A DNA stretch of 64,000 bases from Siphonodentalium dalli (taxonomy: Eukaryota; Mollusca; Scaphopoda; Gadilida; Siphonodentaliidae), in the NCBI GenBank assembly GCA_032622095.1, contig CP136066.1:98229319-98293318 (forward strand), given 5' to 3'. Positions within the stretch are counted from its first letter, which is position 1, and every line of letters starts with the position of its first letter. The notes under the pieces are model-generated. The model had not been told where the DNA came from. It ran no database searches and saw nothing but the letters and a program-made list of their open reading frames with translations. Below, in pieces: positions 22,931 to 35,148 of this stretch. Both the position numbers and the translations under genes were made by a program.

Positions 22931-25900
22931 AATCTTTGTAAAACGCTATATCAGTACATGGCATTGGTTATAATAATCAAAGGCACGGGCGGCGTTCGTT
23001 GCAGAAATATCATATGTGTTCAAATCCCAACCAACAGAAGGAATATTAAAAAATATATAGTTTTGATCATATGCAAACATAATCAGCGCGTAAATAGTAT
23101 ATTGTCCTCAATGTGCACTATGGTGGCGTAAAATGCAGTCTGCTCATGTTACAGAAGTTTTGCTTTTGTTTACACAACACAACGCAAGTATAGTAGTTGA
23201 CCACACCAAAAATATATAAACGCTCTTTATTATTTCCATATAAGGAACAAATAACGCTCTTTATGTTTACCATATCCGGATCTAAACAAAAGCAAGGAAA
23301 CGTAACGGTTTTTCCCTTTCTTTACATAATATGCGCAAAACACAACGCAATCATATTGGTTAATCACACAAACATTATATAAACGCTCTTCATTATTTCC
23401 ATATAAGAAAAATAGTAACAAACAAAGCTCTTTATGCTTACCATATCCGGATCTATACAAAAGTCAGGAAACGTAACGGTTTTTTCCTTTTGTTTGCACA
23501 ACAAAGTGAAAACGATTGACAATAACATACTGTTTATGCCATATTTCTGTATGATATAACAACAACTTCTGCCTATATTTTACTATTTCTGTTTATGGTG
23601 GTTTTTGACGGAGCTGAATATTTTAACAGCATACCCACCGCCAAAGACAGCCCGTATCTTTAATATGAGCAATAAAAGATGTTTTTTTATTAATACCAAA
23701 TGCTCTCACCATACCCTGAAGCTGCACGTTGCATGGAAAATGATATATTGAGATGTCTGCCTAAGGTCGGATTATTTCAAGAGTCTCCCGAATGTCGTTT
23801 CATGTTGTTAGGTATATGTATATCATTACATGGTATTGGTTATAATAATTAAAGGCACGGGCGGCGTTCGTTGCAGAACTATTCATATGTGATCAAATCG
23901 CCACCAACAGATGGAATATTAAAATATATATAGCTTTGTTGAGATGTCTCCCTAAGGTCGGATTATTTCAAGAGTCTCCCTAATGTCGTTAATTTTGTTA
24001 GCTATATGTATATGTATATGAGTACATGGCATTGGTTATAATAATTAAAGGCACGGGCGGTGTTCGTTGCAGAAATATTAATGTGTGGTCAATTCGCCAC
24101 CAACAGATGGAATATTAAAATATGTACAGTTTTGTTCATATGCAAACGTAATCAGCGCGTGAATAGTGTATTGTCCTCAATGTGTACGATGATTGCGTAA
24201 ACAACAGCATGCTCGTGTTACAGGAGTTTTGCTTCTGTTTACAAAACACAACGCAATCATATTGGTTAATCACACAAACATTATATAAACGCTCTTCATT
24301 ATTTCCATATAAGAAAAATAGTGACAAACAACGCTCTTTATGCTTACCATATCCGGATCTATACAAAATTCAGGAAACGTAACGGTTTTTTCCTTTTGTT
24401 TGAACAACAAAGTGAAAACAATTGACAATAACATACTGTTTATGCCATATTTCTGTATGATATAACAACAACTTCTGCCTATATTTTACTATTTCTGTTT
24501 ATGGCGGTTTTTGACGGAAATGAATATTTTAACAGCATACCCACCGCCAACACCGCCCGTATCTTTAATATGAGCAATAAAAGATGTTTTTTTATTAATA
24601 ACAAATGCTCTCACCATACCCAGAAGCTGCACGTTGCATGGAAAATGATATATTGAGATGTCTGCCTAAGGTCGGATTATTTCAAGAGTCTCCCGAATGT
24701 CGTTTCATGTTGTTAGGTATATGTATATCATTACATGGTATTGGTTATCATAATTAAAGGCACGGGCGGCGTTCGTTGCAGAACTATTCATATGTGATCA
24801 AATCGCCACCAACAGATAGAATATTAAAATATATATAGCTTTGTCGAGATGTCTCCCTAAGGTCGGATTATTTCAAGAGTCTCCCTAATGTCGTTAATTT
24901 TGTTAGCTATATGTATATCAGTACATGGCATTGGTTATAATAATTAAAGGCACGGGTGGCGTTCGTTGCAGAACTATTCATATGTGATCAAATCGCCACC
25001 AACAGATGGAATATTAAAATATATATAGCTTTGTCGAGATGTCTCCCTAAGGTCGGATTATTTCAAGAGTCTCCCTAATGTCGTTGATTTTGTTAGCTAT
25101 ATGTATATGTATATCAGTACATGGCATTGGTTATAATAATTAAAGGTACGGGCGGTGTTCGTTGCAGAAATATTAATATGTGGTCAAATCGCCACCAACA
25201 GATGGAATATTAAAATATGTACAGTTTTGTTCATATCCAAACGTAATCAGCGCGTGAATAGTGTATTGTCCTCAATGTGTACGATGATTGCGTAAACAAC
25301 AGCATGCTCGTGTTACAGAAGTTTTGCTTCTGTTTACATAACACAACGTAATCATATTGGTTAATCACACAAACATTATCTAAACGCTCTTCATTATTTC
25401 CATATAAGAAAAATAGTAACAAACAACGCTCTTTATGCTTACCATATCCGGATCTATACAAAAGTCAGGAAACGTAACGGTTTTTTCCTTTTGTTTGCAC
25501 AACAAAGTGAAAACAATTGACAATAACATACTGTTTATGCCATATTTCTGTTTGATATAACAACAGATTCTGCCTATATTTTACTATTTCTGTGTATGGC
25601 GGTTTTTGACGGAGATGAATATTTTAACAGCATACCCACCGCCAACACCGCCCGTATCTATAATATGAGCAATAAAAGATGTTTTTTTATTAATACCAAA
25701 TGCTCTCACCATACCCTGAAGCTGCACGTTGCATGGAAAATGATATATTGAGATGTCTGCCTAAGGTCGGATTATTTCAAGAGTCTCCCGAATGTCGTTT
25801 CGTGTTGTTAGGTATATGTATATCATTACATGGTATTGGTTATAATAATTAAAGGCACGTGCGGCGTTCGTTGCAGAACTATTCATATGTGATCAAATCG

Positions 25901-26395
25901 CCACCAACAGATGGAATATTAAAATATATATAGCTTTGTCGAGATGTCTCCCTAAGGTCGGATTATTTCAAGAGTCTCCCTAATGTCGTTAATTTTGTTA
26001 GCTATATGTATATGTATATCAGTACATGGCATTGGTTATAATAATTAAAGGCACGGGCGGTGTTCGTTGCAGAAATATTAATATGTGGTCAAATCGCCAC
26101 CAACAGATGGAATATTAAAATATGTACAGTTTTGTTCATATCCAAACGTAATGAGCGCATGACTAGTGTATTGTCCTCAATGTGTACGATGATTGCGTAA
26201 ACAACAGCATGCTCGTGTTACAGAAGTTTTGCTTCTGTTTACATAACACAACGCAATCATATTGGTTAATCACACAAACATTATATAAACGCTCTTCATT
26301 ATTTCCATATAAGAAATATAGTAACAAACAACGCTCTTTATGCTTACCATATCCGGATCTATACAAAAGTCAGGAAACGTAACGTACTGTTTATG
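22930..26395 (+). repeat. Higher-order tandem array (~905/1095-bp units)
   Basis: The landmark CGCTCTTCATTATTTCC recurs at 23384, 24290, 25385 and 26290, so the steps are 906, 1095 and 905 bp. A ~190-bp sub-unit marked by CTAAGGTCGGATTATTTCAA lies near 23763, 23951, 24667, 24855, 25045, 25762 and 25950. The 1095-bp unit simply has one extra sub-unit. The repeated 66-79 codon frames, such as those starting MYRSGYGKHKER, arise from the repeat and show no coding signature beyond it. Confidence 0.9.
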
Positions 26396-26405
26396 CCATA
26401 TTTAA

Positions 26406-26580
26406 TACGCGTTTCCTGATGAGATTCCGCGTTATCGCTAGTATACTATAGTGAAAAAGTGAATCGAGACATATGCTCAATTTAAAATATGACCATCCGG
26501 GCAATGTAGGAACATGGGGCACAGACCACTAATCTGTTGGTGATTGTTGAGTATATTTCACAATCAAAAATTCAAAACAA
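26406..26580 (+). repeat. 175-bp direct repeat, copy 1
   Basis: Nearly identical to 26979-27153 (573 bp apart), with only a handful of substitutions. Contains TTTCCTGATGAGATTCCGCG and AGTATACTATAGTG. With copy 2 it brackets 398 bp of non-coding sequence, an arrangement like a miniature terminal-repeat element. No primer-binding site or polypurine tract is obvious. Confidence 0.85.
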
Positions 26581-26978
26581 AGACACACTCAATGTGTCAG
26601 CCCTAGTAAAGCGCTGTTGTAAAGACAGGTCAAGCCATTCTAGGTTGCATATAATATGCAAATACATAACAATTTCTGCATCTAAAATGCAACAAATAGG
26701 CATAAACTATGCTGGTTTAAACTATGACTGTCACATTACTAACTCATTTGACTCAAAGTGCAAAACTTGGGTGTGATACGACCGACTGCTCTAATGAAAT
26801 AAGCAGCACGATGGAATCTATAAATTCCGAGCTCAGAATACTCATTAAAGTGGCATATTATATGCCGAATTATAAAATTGGCACATATCGTGCATGCCCA
26901 AAAATATTGGGTGCTTCAGGCCTAGAAAAATCAGGCCAACTACATTTAAAATAGGCATACTATGCCGATCTAAATTAT
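26581..26978 (+). other. Non-coding interior between 175-bp repeats
   Basis: No convincing protein. Several short palindromes of the form GGCATA..TATGCC occur near 26700, 26862 and 26953. It may be the internal region of a non-autonomous element. Confidence 0.5.
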
Positions 26979-27153
26979 TACGCGTTTCCTGATGAGATTC
27001 CGCGTTATCGTTAGTATACTATAGTGAAAAAGTGAATCGAAACATATGCTCAATTTAAAATATGACCATCCGGGCAATGTAGGAACATGGGGCACATACC
27101 ACTAATCTGTTGGTGATTGTTGAGTATATTTCACAATCAAAAATTCAAAACAA
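26979..27153 (+). repeat. 175-bp direct repeat, copy 2
   Basis: Second copy. It has CGAAAC where copy 1 has CGAGAC, downstream of CTGATGAG. It is followed directly by a LINE 3' fragment. Confidence 0.85.
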
Positions 27154-27169
27154 TTATGTAGACTTCGAA

Positions 27170-27700
27170 TCAGCTGTCATTCATTAGAAATAGAAAAAGG
27201 CCAACACAAACGCCCACCGACGCCAGCCAATGATCGGATATTCAAGATGTGCAATACAAACTCGGTGGAAGACGAGAAGCAATTTGTTCTCCATTGTATC
27301 AAATACGACAAATTGAGAAAAAGGCCTATATGAATCACTAAATGTCTAAGGGCCAGTAGTATCTCAAAATTCATATACATAATGCGAAACGACCAACCAA
27401 ATACAAGTAATGTAATCAGTCGAGCTATCAAAGAATTCTTTGAAATGAGAAAAGAAGCCCGAAGTTGATGAATAAATTAATAATTAATTTCTATTCCACA
27501 CGATATCATAGGCCTGCATACAGTTTATTTGCATGCTTATATTATTGAGCTCTACTAAGTCATTGTATAACTGTAGTATGAATATGTGGAAAGTTTATTA
27601 TATGAACTATGTATGTGTAAATTATATGTCTTATTATTATGTAATGCATACGGCTCACATGAGTGTTTTATGCTAATAAATATCATATCATAATTCCTCG
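27170..27700 (+). pseudogene. CR1-group LINE 3' end fragment
   Basis: With frame breaks, the plus strand reads LEIEKGQHKRPPTPANDR, then CxxC, VEDEKQF and HC. This corresponds to the LAIExGRH..P.P..R.C.FC....(V/I)EDE.HF...C tail of the better preserved elements at 28346-29440 and 47028-47969. AT-rich 3' UTR-like sequence follows. 5'-truncated and broken. Confidence 0.65.
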
Positions 27701-27706
27701 CTGAAT

Positions 27707-28036
27707 TGAAGCAATATTCTGAGGAAGAACGTGGATTGGACCCGATTTATTACCTCCACCCAATTTAAAGGTGCTCAATCCGATGCGGTGATCCCCATAT
27801 CATCCGATTCCAACAACAACATTTTTTGAAATGCCGCTTCAGTTGTCATACTGGCACAATTGTCATGCCTCGCCATTGAGATCCCAGTAGTGGCATATCT
27901 TGCGGCAATGAAGCAATATTCTGAGGAAGAACGTGGATTGATCCCCGGTTTATTTCCTCCACCCAGATTAAAGGTACTCAATCCGATTCGATGGTCCCCA
28001 TATCATCCGATTCCAACAACAACATTTTTTGAAAAG
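27707..28036 (+). repeat. Direct repeat pair (~130 bp, 200 bp apart)
   Basis: GAAGCAATATTCTGAGGAAG followed by AACGTGGATTG occurs at 27708 and 27908. Each copy runs on through CCTCCACCCA..TTAAAGGT(G/A)CTCAATCCGAT and CCATATCATCCGATTCCAAC to TTTTTTGAAA. The second half of each copy is an end of the AAAGGTACTCAATCCGA family (13745-14190). Confidence 0.8.
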
Positions 28037-28044
28037 TCAGATCG

Positions 28045-28330
28045 ATGTTCAATAACAACTCGAATTGCGGTGCCTGCAGATCAACGTATCGCAACGAAAT
28101 TGAACATGTATTATTTACATGTAATGTGCCAGCCATGCATCAATTCAGATACAGTTTCTGGTCAATCACCATTGACTTCTTTGGGGAAGAATGTTTTATG
28201 TTTCTCGATTCACTCTCGCAAAACCATCTATGTGACTTCCTAATCGGCGGCACAGCCTTCGTTCCTCCACTCGCTGTCATCAACGCTTGGTGAGATATTC
28301 TCACATTCGCCGCGAAATTCATGAAATTCT
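28045..28330 (+). pseudogene. Unrelated LINE-type zinc-tail fragment
   Basis: An open frame contains CGACRSTYRNEIEHVLFTC. The CxxC...EIEHVLFTC spacing is typical of the C-terminal zinc tail of non-LTR reverse transcriptases. It differs from the VEDE.HF tail of the neighbouring LINE fragments, so a different family is likely. Short and isolated. Confidence 0.4.
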
Positions 28331-28345
28331 GATAAGACCAAATGC

Positions 28346-29605
28346 ATGATTTTTCGAACTAGAAAACCAAACTTTAACAAAAACTTCTTCCTTGCTGGAA
28401 ATCAATTGGAAATTGTTAACGAATACACATATCTTGGAATAACCTTTGCAAACACGAGAAAATTCATACAGGCAGTGGATAACCTGAGCGTCAAAGGGCG
28501 AAAGGCTCTCTTTTCAATAACACATGCATGTGCTAATAAAGCACCACTCCCTCTTAAAACGTCCCTTAAACTATTTGACAAATTAATTAAACCCATCATC
28601 ATATACGGAAGTGAAATTTGGGCAACAGGAATAACTAAACAAAATTATGATCGTTATTCGTGTGAAAAAGTTCATGTATCACATTGCAAACATATTCTCG
28701 GAGTTGGAAAATATGCATCTAATTCTGCTGTTCGAGCTGAACTAGGAAGCTATCCGTTATATATTGATGCATTGTATAGAATGGCTACCTACGCGGTTAA
28801 AATTACCTCACGTTGCACGAGCAAGTTATTGCAAGACGCAGTTATTGAACAACTTAACAGAAAAACTGGTAGTTCCATCTTCAAAAGTTTAGAATCGTAT
28901 GGGTTTACTATAAATAGAGATGAGAGTAGTAGCGTCCTTCTGAGTGTCTGATTTCGTTCAAACGACAGCTTCAGAAAAGCCATGTTATAGATTTTCGAGT
29001 CAGTATGCTTGATAGCGCTTCTAAATCGGGCAAAAACAAGCTAAGAACATATAGGCGTTTCAAACGAAATTTTGAGTTAGAACCCTACCTTATTCACACA
29101 GCTTCCCAATCTGACCGTACAATGTTTACGCGACTGAGAATAAGTAATCATTCTCTTGCTATTGAAAAGGGTAGACATACGCAACCGAAAAAGACACCTT
29201 TACCATTACGGCTGTGTGTGTTCTGTGAAGACAAAATCGTGGAAGACGAAAGACACTTCTCCATTATTCCACCCAGCGTAGTGAATTACTAAAACTAATG
29301 GAGGGAAGTTTTATTAATTTTCGACTGATGAGTAGATGGGACCAACTGAAGCATATATTAGATAATGACCTTACACAACATTGTGCGAAAGTTTGCAACA
29401 TAGTCAGGAGGTTTTTCGAGAGCAGATTGAACAATACCTAAATATTATTATATAATGCATATTAAGTTACATGACAGTGAATCAGAGTGATGTTATTATT
29501 ATAAAGTTTATGTTTGTTCATGTACCACATTAATATTATATCTATGTCTGACAACCTGTCCCAACCCAGGGACGTATTTTGCTTAATAAATTATATTCTA
29601 TTCTA
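28346..29605 (+). pseudogene. CR1-group LINE 3' half-element (reverse transcriptase C-terminus and zinc tail)
   Basis: A 201-codon frame carries the RT thumb/connection region (YTYLGITFANT, LIKPIIIYGSEIWA, VGKYASNSAVRAELGSYPLY). After frame breaks, 29005-29292 continues with RLRISNHSLAIEKGRH and a CVFC..VEDERHF tail. It is closely related to the minus-strand element at 47028-48351. The 3' end reaches AATAAATTATATTC plus ATTCT-type repeats near 29605. 5'-truncated, at least two frame breaks, no catalytic box. Confidence 0.85.
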
Positions 29606-30032
29606 TTCTGTACAAAGGATGCCAACTTTTACGAAACAATTGCCGTTAAGACTATACCCGACTGCTTGCGTGTGCTTGCTGCCTGCCAGAAAAGCAAGTC
29701 TTGTTGACATTAAAATGTTTGAGGGTGAAAAGGAGCTTGGCTTAGTGAACATAAGATCAACATCTATACGCATGCGATATACACTTTCCTTATCTAAATG
29801 TGTTCAAACTCTAATATGGTACATAGACCATACGGCTCATACGGCTGTGATGTAGGGGAATTCAGTGTTGTTACTTTTTGCCGCTATTTTCTATGCTCAA
29901 ATGTTGTTTGTATATATACTAAATAATGTTTGTAAATACCACTCTCACCTTTATGTGTACAAAACGCTCCAATTCGTTTATACAACACATACAATGTATT
30001 GATGTATGATCTCCGTTAATGGAGGTTAATAA

Positions 30033-30034
<2 letters not shown>
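29606..30034. other. Unassigned sequence
   Basis: The 113-codon plus-strand frame (29514-29855) spans the LINE 3' end and flank, and no domain is seen. Nothing else is recognised. Confidence 0.35.
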
Positions 30035-30392
<358 letters not shown>

Positions 30393-30393
<1 letters not shown>

Positions 30394-31244
30394 GCCGTTC
30401 GACAGTTACGCCATGTTTGACGTTACAGTTCCAAAAGAAGAATTGTTTGGTGGAAAATCATACCACGCAGAGCTAGAAACTGGGGTATTATATAGCAGGT
30501 TGAACGTATGTCACTAAAATTTTGACCAAAACATACAGTCGAATTACAAAAAAAATAGATACACTGCGCATCGGCGTGTATAGTAGAATTTGACATCAGA
30601 AACTGATTGTAGGACGCCGCTTCGCGTTGTCCTACAATTAGTTCATTTGTGGTCAAGTTCTACTATACGGTACTTGATTTCTATTTATTTCTTAAATACA
30701 TCACAATAATAATGTTATTTCGGCGAGATAATAATCAAGATATGTAAATATTCTGCTTTAAACGCTGGGTACCAGCCTTTGTGTTCAATCTTGAAAACCG
30801 GTTAAATTTAGTATATGAATCCAGAGTAACAGTTAACATATGGGAATGTGAATCCCGCGTACCTCATGAACATAGCCTGGCTCCACTTACAAAAAAGAGG
30901 GGTGACATACTCTCATATGGAGTATTTAACATATCATAGAGCCAATATCAGCATTGCAACTATCAAATATTTGATGTTTGGCTCACCTGAACTCGATCGT
31001 GACACAAATTTGTTACTATTTGAGACTAAATATATGTATCTAAATTCAGCAGGTCGGATGGTTTAAACGGACGCCAATCCTATGTTACCTATGGGTGAGT
31101 ATATCTTTTTTCCATATATATGCATTGTTAGCCAGCCAGTTGAATTGTCTAAATCTAATTTTAAATACTCAAAACCGAGAAAGCCATTCACTATAACGAT
31201 TGCATACTTCGAGCTGTCAACCACACTTTACAACATACCCTGAG
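30393..31244. other. Unassigned sequence
   Basis: An imperfect inverted pair (TAGTAGAATTTGACATCAGA, 30579, against TTTGTGGTCAAGTTCTACTA, 30647) surrounds GTAGGACGCCGCTTCGCG. It may be a small hairpin element of about 90 bp. The 72-codon plus frame 30848-31066 has no recognised domain. Confidence 0.4.
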
Positions 31245-31248
31245 TTAA

Positions 31249-31557
31249 CCCTTTACCAAACAGAAGAATGCATTAAAAATTATAAAATTGTTAAAGAATG
31301 TAAGAAAAAATGGTAAAAAGTGTTAAAACAGATTTTTTTTAGGCGAATGCATTCTCTTATATGCGAGGCGACCTATGGTCGACTCGCATATATAAGAGAA
31401 TGCATTGGCACAGGGCATAACTATAACCATCACAATGTGGTCAATGAGCCGTTCCAATGATATCCATATTTGTATGGTTCTATTGAGACAGACCGAAGAT
31501 ATTTTAGGCTGTTGAAGCTTTATTTGGCCGGTTTTGGCCGGTTTGTTGCGTAAAGGG
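31249..31557. mobile_element. piggyBac-like MITE, copy B
   Basis: TTAA at 31245-31248 and 31558-31561; ends CCCTTTACC...GTAAAGGG. Inverted relative to copy A, with the GGCCGGTTTTGGCCGG block now at the right end. It keeps only one of the two long palindromes (GCATTCTCTTATATGCGAGG...). The other has been deleted, leaving GAAGAATGCATT. Confidence 0.9.
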
Positions 31558-31561
31558 TTAA

Positions 31562-32895
31562 ACTAAATTCCGATTGCCGTCTCCACAGACACATGGCAGA
31601 AAAAAATATTTTTCCACTCCTTGATAACCTACTGCCCCATCATACAAAATGTTTTTTCCTAGGTCAATTTTAGGATTCAAATTAGTAAGTAAATCCAAAT
31701 AACACGATACACAACTGTATAGCCTGTTCTTTTAACAATTTCTCTTGGATTCTCCCATTTAGTTTTAACGTTGTAAAACTGAATGTTCTATTGCTCATTT
31801 GGTTGGACGATAAGGTGATACACGGCCGTTTGTTTAACTTCTTATTTGAACATTTCCTATGGGACAACGACTCATCTATGATGTTTGTAGTACTGTTTAG
31901 CATTTTCTAATAGTTTAATACAAACCCAACCAGTGGAATGGTTATTAGATCACAGGCAGAAATATAAATGGTAGATATTTATTCCCAGTTGTGGCTGCCT
32001 CCAACCGTATTGCTAACGTGACATTGTAATAATTATATGTGATCGTAAGCGGGCTGGCATAAGTAAAATTTGGTTCACCCTTTGGGGACCTAAATCTGCT
32101 TATGACTCATCTCCTCTTGAAAGTATCTGTGTTATAATCTTTTTAATTTCCTTAGAAACTTCTTGATAAAGCTTTAGTTTCGTTTTTAGTTTAGTTTCCG
32201 TTTATCCACAAATTGTCATATGACACAGTGCATATTCGAGGTTCCCACACGGTACACAACACCATTTTCACCACGTGGTAACTTAAATATGTGTTTAGGT
32301 TTCCCATAGCAGATGAGGACATGAAGATTCAGGTCCCCAGATGATGAATTTTGACGCTAGCCCGCTGTGTAAATTTACCCTCTGAGGACCTCTTTGAGTC
32401 ATTCTGCAAATGTCGGGCACCATATTATTCAGGTCTGAAGGGAACTAATCGTCGCTGCTTGGGTCTGTTTGACGCTTCATAGTGAGTGTTATCTAAATTA
32501 ACACTTAATATGAAGCGGCATACATACCAATCAGTCGACAACTATCAGTACATCGTCTCTCTGTCTGGGCTCCATGGAGGAATTATTGTGAAAATTCCAT
32601 AAATTATGCATAGGGATGTCATCTATTATATTATTATATTCACCTTCACATTGTTAATGGCTTGTCCTGTGCGATCCGCGTCATATATTTGGGTGTCATT
32701 CTGGTGGGTCCATACTATATTGTTGACATGCAGATGTCCCATTTTTCATTTATTTCAAATGATTTACATGTAATGCGTGTAGCCCTCAGGAATTGGATAT
32801 AAACTAGACGAATGACTGAGGCAGTACGATATACTGACTGCTGACACACGTACCACAGTAGTGATAGCATAGTAGGTGCGACAATTTATTATGGT
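31562..32895. other. Unassigned sequence
   Basis: About 1.3 kb with no repeat match elsewhere in the window, no convincing exon and only short random frames. CCTGATAACC and similar strings do not form a structure I can support. Confidence 0.4.
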
Positions 32896-32904
32896 GTAGT
32901 TTGG

Positions 32905-33165
32905 TGGTAATTGGTCGTGTGAAAATTATCTCAGATCAAGTCCTCATTGTGTGTGTGGAAGTGATGAAACGGCGAAGCATTTCTTATTCAACTGCCCAGT
33001 ATACAGTAGACAAAGAAACGAATGTTTTTCCGGTAGTTTGGAAAGAACAACCACTGAGAGCGCACTGAACGGCACGATTTCAAATAGTCTGAGCGAAAAT
33101 ATTTTTACATTTAAAACAGTCCAGAAATTCATAATCATGACAGAACACTTTTCGAGCTAACTTAT
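32905..33165 (+). pseudogene. LINE zinc-tail fragment
   Basis: The plus strand reads PHCVCGSDETAKHFLFNC, then PVYSRQRNEC. This is the CxCG..ETAxHFLFxCP.Y..R tail common at the C-terminus of non-LTR reverse transcriptases. It sits alone, just before a piggyBac-like MITE, with no RT core upstream. Likely the 3' end of a severely 5'-truncated insertion. Confidence 0.6.
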
Positions 33166-33206
33166 TTTCCAGATTATATGGCACTGCCCAATAATAATTA
33201 CATTAA

Positions 33207-33582
33207 CCCTTTACCCAACAGAAGGGCCCTGTGCCAATGCATTCTCGTATATATGCGAGTCGACCATAGGTCGCCTCGCATATATAAGAGAATGCATTGG
33301 CTTAACACATTAAAAATTATAAAATTGTTAAAGAATGTAAGAAAAAATGGTAAAAAGTGTTTAGGCCAATGCATTCTCTTATATATGCGAGGCGACCTAT
33401 GGTCGACTCGCATATATAAGAGAATGCATTGGCACAGGGCATAACTGTAACTATCACAATGTGGTCAAGGAGCCGGTTCCAATGATATCCATATTTGTAT
33501 GGTTCTATTGAGACAGACCGAAGATATTTTAGGCTGTTGAAGCTTTATTTGGCCGGTTTTGGCCGGTTTGTTGGGTAAAGGG
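33207..33582. mobile_element. piggyBac-like MITE, copy C
   Basis: Left TTAA at 33203-33206; the right flank is TTAT (33583-33586), one change from TTAA. Ends CCCTTTACCCAACA and TGTTGGGTAAAGGG. Both palindromes (33237-33301 and 33364-33432) are present. Orientation is as copy B. Confidence 0.9.
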
Positions 33583-33586
33583 TTAT

Positions 33587-34245
33587 GTAAATATCTAATA
33601 TATGGAACTATTGAAATAGCTGATGACCACACGACAGATGACACACACATTTTGTATATATGCTTGTGTCTGTATTGCTCTTACGAACCCATTCTATGTA
33701 ACCCATACTATAATATATTAGACATGGTGTAAACATTTAGTACATGAATAGACCAATTCATTACCTGTCTCCGACAACTCCACGACGGCACGCGACTCGA
33801 GTAATGCAATCATAATATTGCTTGCTTTGTCGCACCATTTATATTATGTCCACCGATGATAAGGTCACTTGTGGAGACGGCATATATAAGCCATATAGGC
33901 CTACAGCCGAATCCACTCCCATACACAAGGAACATGGTAACATGAATTAACAATATATTATATTGTAACAAATTATTATTGGGAATAAATATTATTAAAA
34001 CAATTGGTCGTGTGGCAATTGGTCGTCATAATTACCATCCCATGGCTAGCCATATCGCCCGCTACCAAGCTATACACGCTCTACCAGCGTCGCAGTCGAT
34101 CTTTCAAGGATATATATACCCGAATGTCTTGCGCATGATGCTCTTTACTCAACACGCAGTGTTATATTTTTCATGCTCACACACAAGTCGACTTATTAAC
34201 TTAATGAATGACCCCTTTATGTCAACAGTAAACAAGAACAGACAT
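33587..34245. other. Unassigned sequence
   Basis: No repeat or exon is recognised. The 100-codon plus frame 33979-34281 runs into a known repeat end and shows no domain. Confidence 0.35.
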
Positions 34246-34305
34246 AAAGGCACTCAATCCGATTCGATGTTCCCCATATAATCAGATTCAAACAACAACA
34301 ATTTT
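34246..34305 (+). repeat. End fragment of the AAAGGTACTCAATCCGA family
   Basis: AAAGGCACTCAATCCGATTC, then TTCCCCATATAATCAGATTC and AACAACAACAATTTTTT, matches the terminus of the element at 13745-14190. Confidence 0.75.
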
Positions 34306-34317
34306 TTTAGAAGTAAA

Positions 34318-34956
34318 TTTGATTTTTGAGACAGTAGATATTGTTTTTTTGTTTTCGTTTTTTTATTGGGTGGAATTAGAACCCCGGCCCATGACGGCGA
34401 GCGCGCCTTGCGACTCAAAGTCCGACGTCAATGCCACACGGCAACCGAAGCAACCCCCAAAAAGGAAACTCAAATGGACGCTGTATTCTGATGTCGCACT
34501 TAGGACACTATGTGCACATTTTAAGGTATCTATAGTATATATATATATATAGGAGATATAGCACAGTACCTATGTTATATATATTGCCTCCGAAACATGC
34601 CGAGCCGAGCTGGGCCTTAGAACATGATTGGGACTATACAACACACCAGGTGCCTATTTTTAGAAGCAAATTTGATTTTTGAGACAGTGCAAATTGTTTA
34701 TTTTTTATTTTTTATTTTTTTATTGGGTGGGATTCGAACCCCGGCCCATGACGGCGAGCGCGCCTTGCGACTCAAAGTCCGACGCCAATATCACACGGCC
34801 ACCGAAACAACCCCAAAACAGGAAGCTCAAATGGCCGCTGTATTCTGACGTCGCACTGAGGACACTATATGCACATTTTAAGGTCTCTATAGTATATATA
34901 TATAGGAGATATAGCACAGTAGCTATGTTATATTTATTGCCTCCGAAACATGCCGA
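34318..34956 (-). mobile_element. Two tandem units (353 bp) carrying a tRNA-derived SINE head
   Basis: TTTGATTTTTGAGACAGT recurs at 34318 and 34671, giving a 353-bp period. Each unit has, on the minus strand, an 80-bp tRNA-Ser/Leu-like head (34368-34447 and 34725-34804). The second keeps a good B box (GGTTCGAATCCCACCC) and a G(G)TGGCCGTGTGATATTGGCG start; the first has a damaged B box. AT-rich tails face left. These are SINE copies, not tRNA genes: the A-box region is degenerate and they are repeated in tandem. Confidence 0.7.
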
Positions 34957-35148
34957 GCCGGGGTTCGAATCCCACCCAATCCAAAAAAAATAAAATTGCC
35001 CTGTCTCAAATATCAAATTTGCTTCTAAAAATAGGCACCTGGTGTGTTGTATAGTCCCAAGCATGTTCTAAGGGCCAGCTCGGCTCGGCGTGTTTTGGAG
35101 GCAATACATATAACATAGCTACTGTGCTATATCTCCTATATATACAAC
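34957..35148 (+). repeat. Inverted copy of the tandem SINE unit
   Basis: GCCGGGGTTCGAATCCCACC at 34958 is the B box in plus orientation. From 35000 onward the sequence is the reverse complement of 34560-34690, including AAATTTGCTTCTAAAAATAG, GGTGTGTTGTATAGTCCCAA and TATATCTCCTATATATA. Together with 34318-34956 it forms an imperfect palindrome. Confidence 0.8.

Noticed and set aside
23230..26382. Recurrent 66-76 codon frames starting MYRSGYGKHKER or MYDDCVNNSM
   Set aside because: They follow the tandem array unit, overlap on both strands and vary at their ends; a by-product of repetition.
26406..26480. Confident call of a hammerhead ribozyme
   Set aside because: The core boxes are partly present, but the cleavage triplet and stem I are not; kept only as a low-interest finding.
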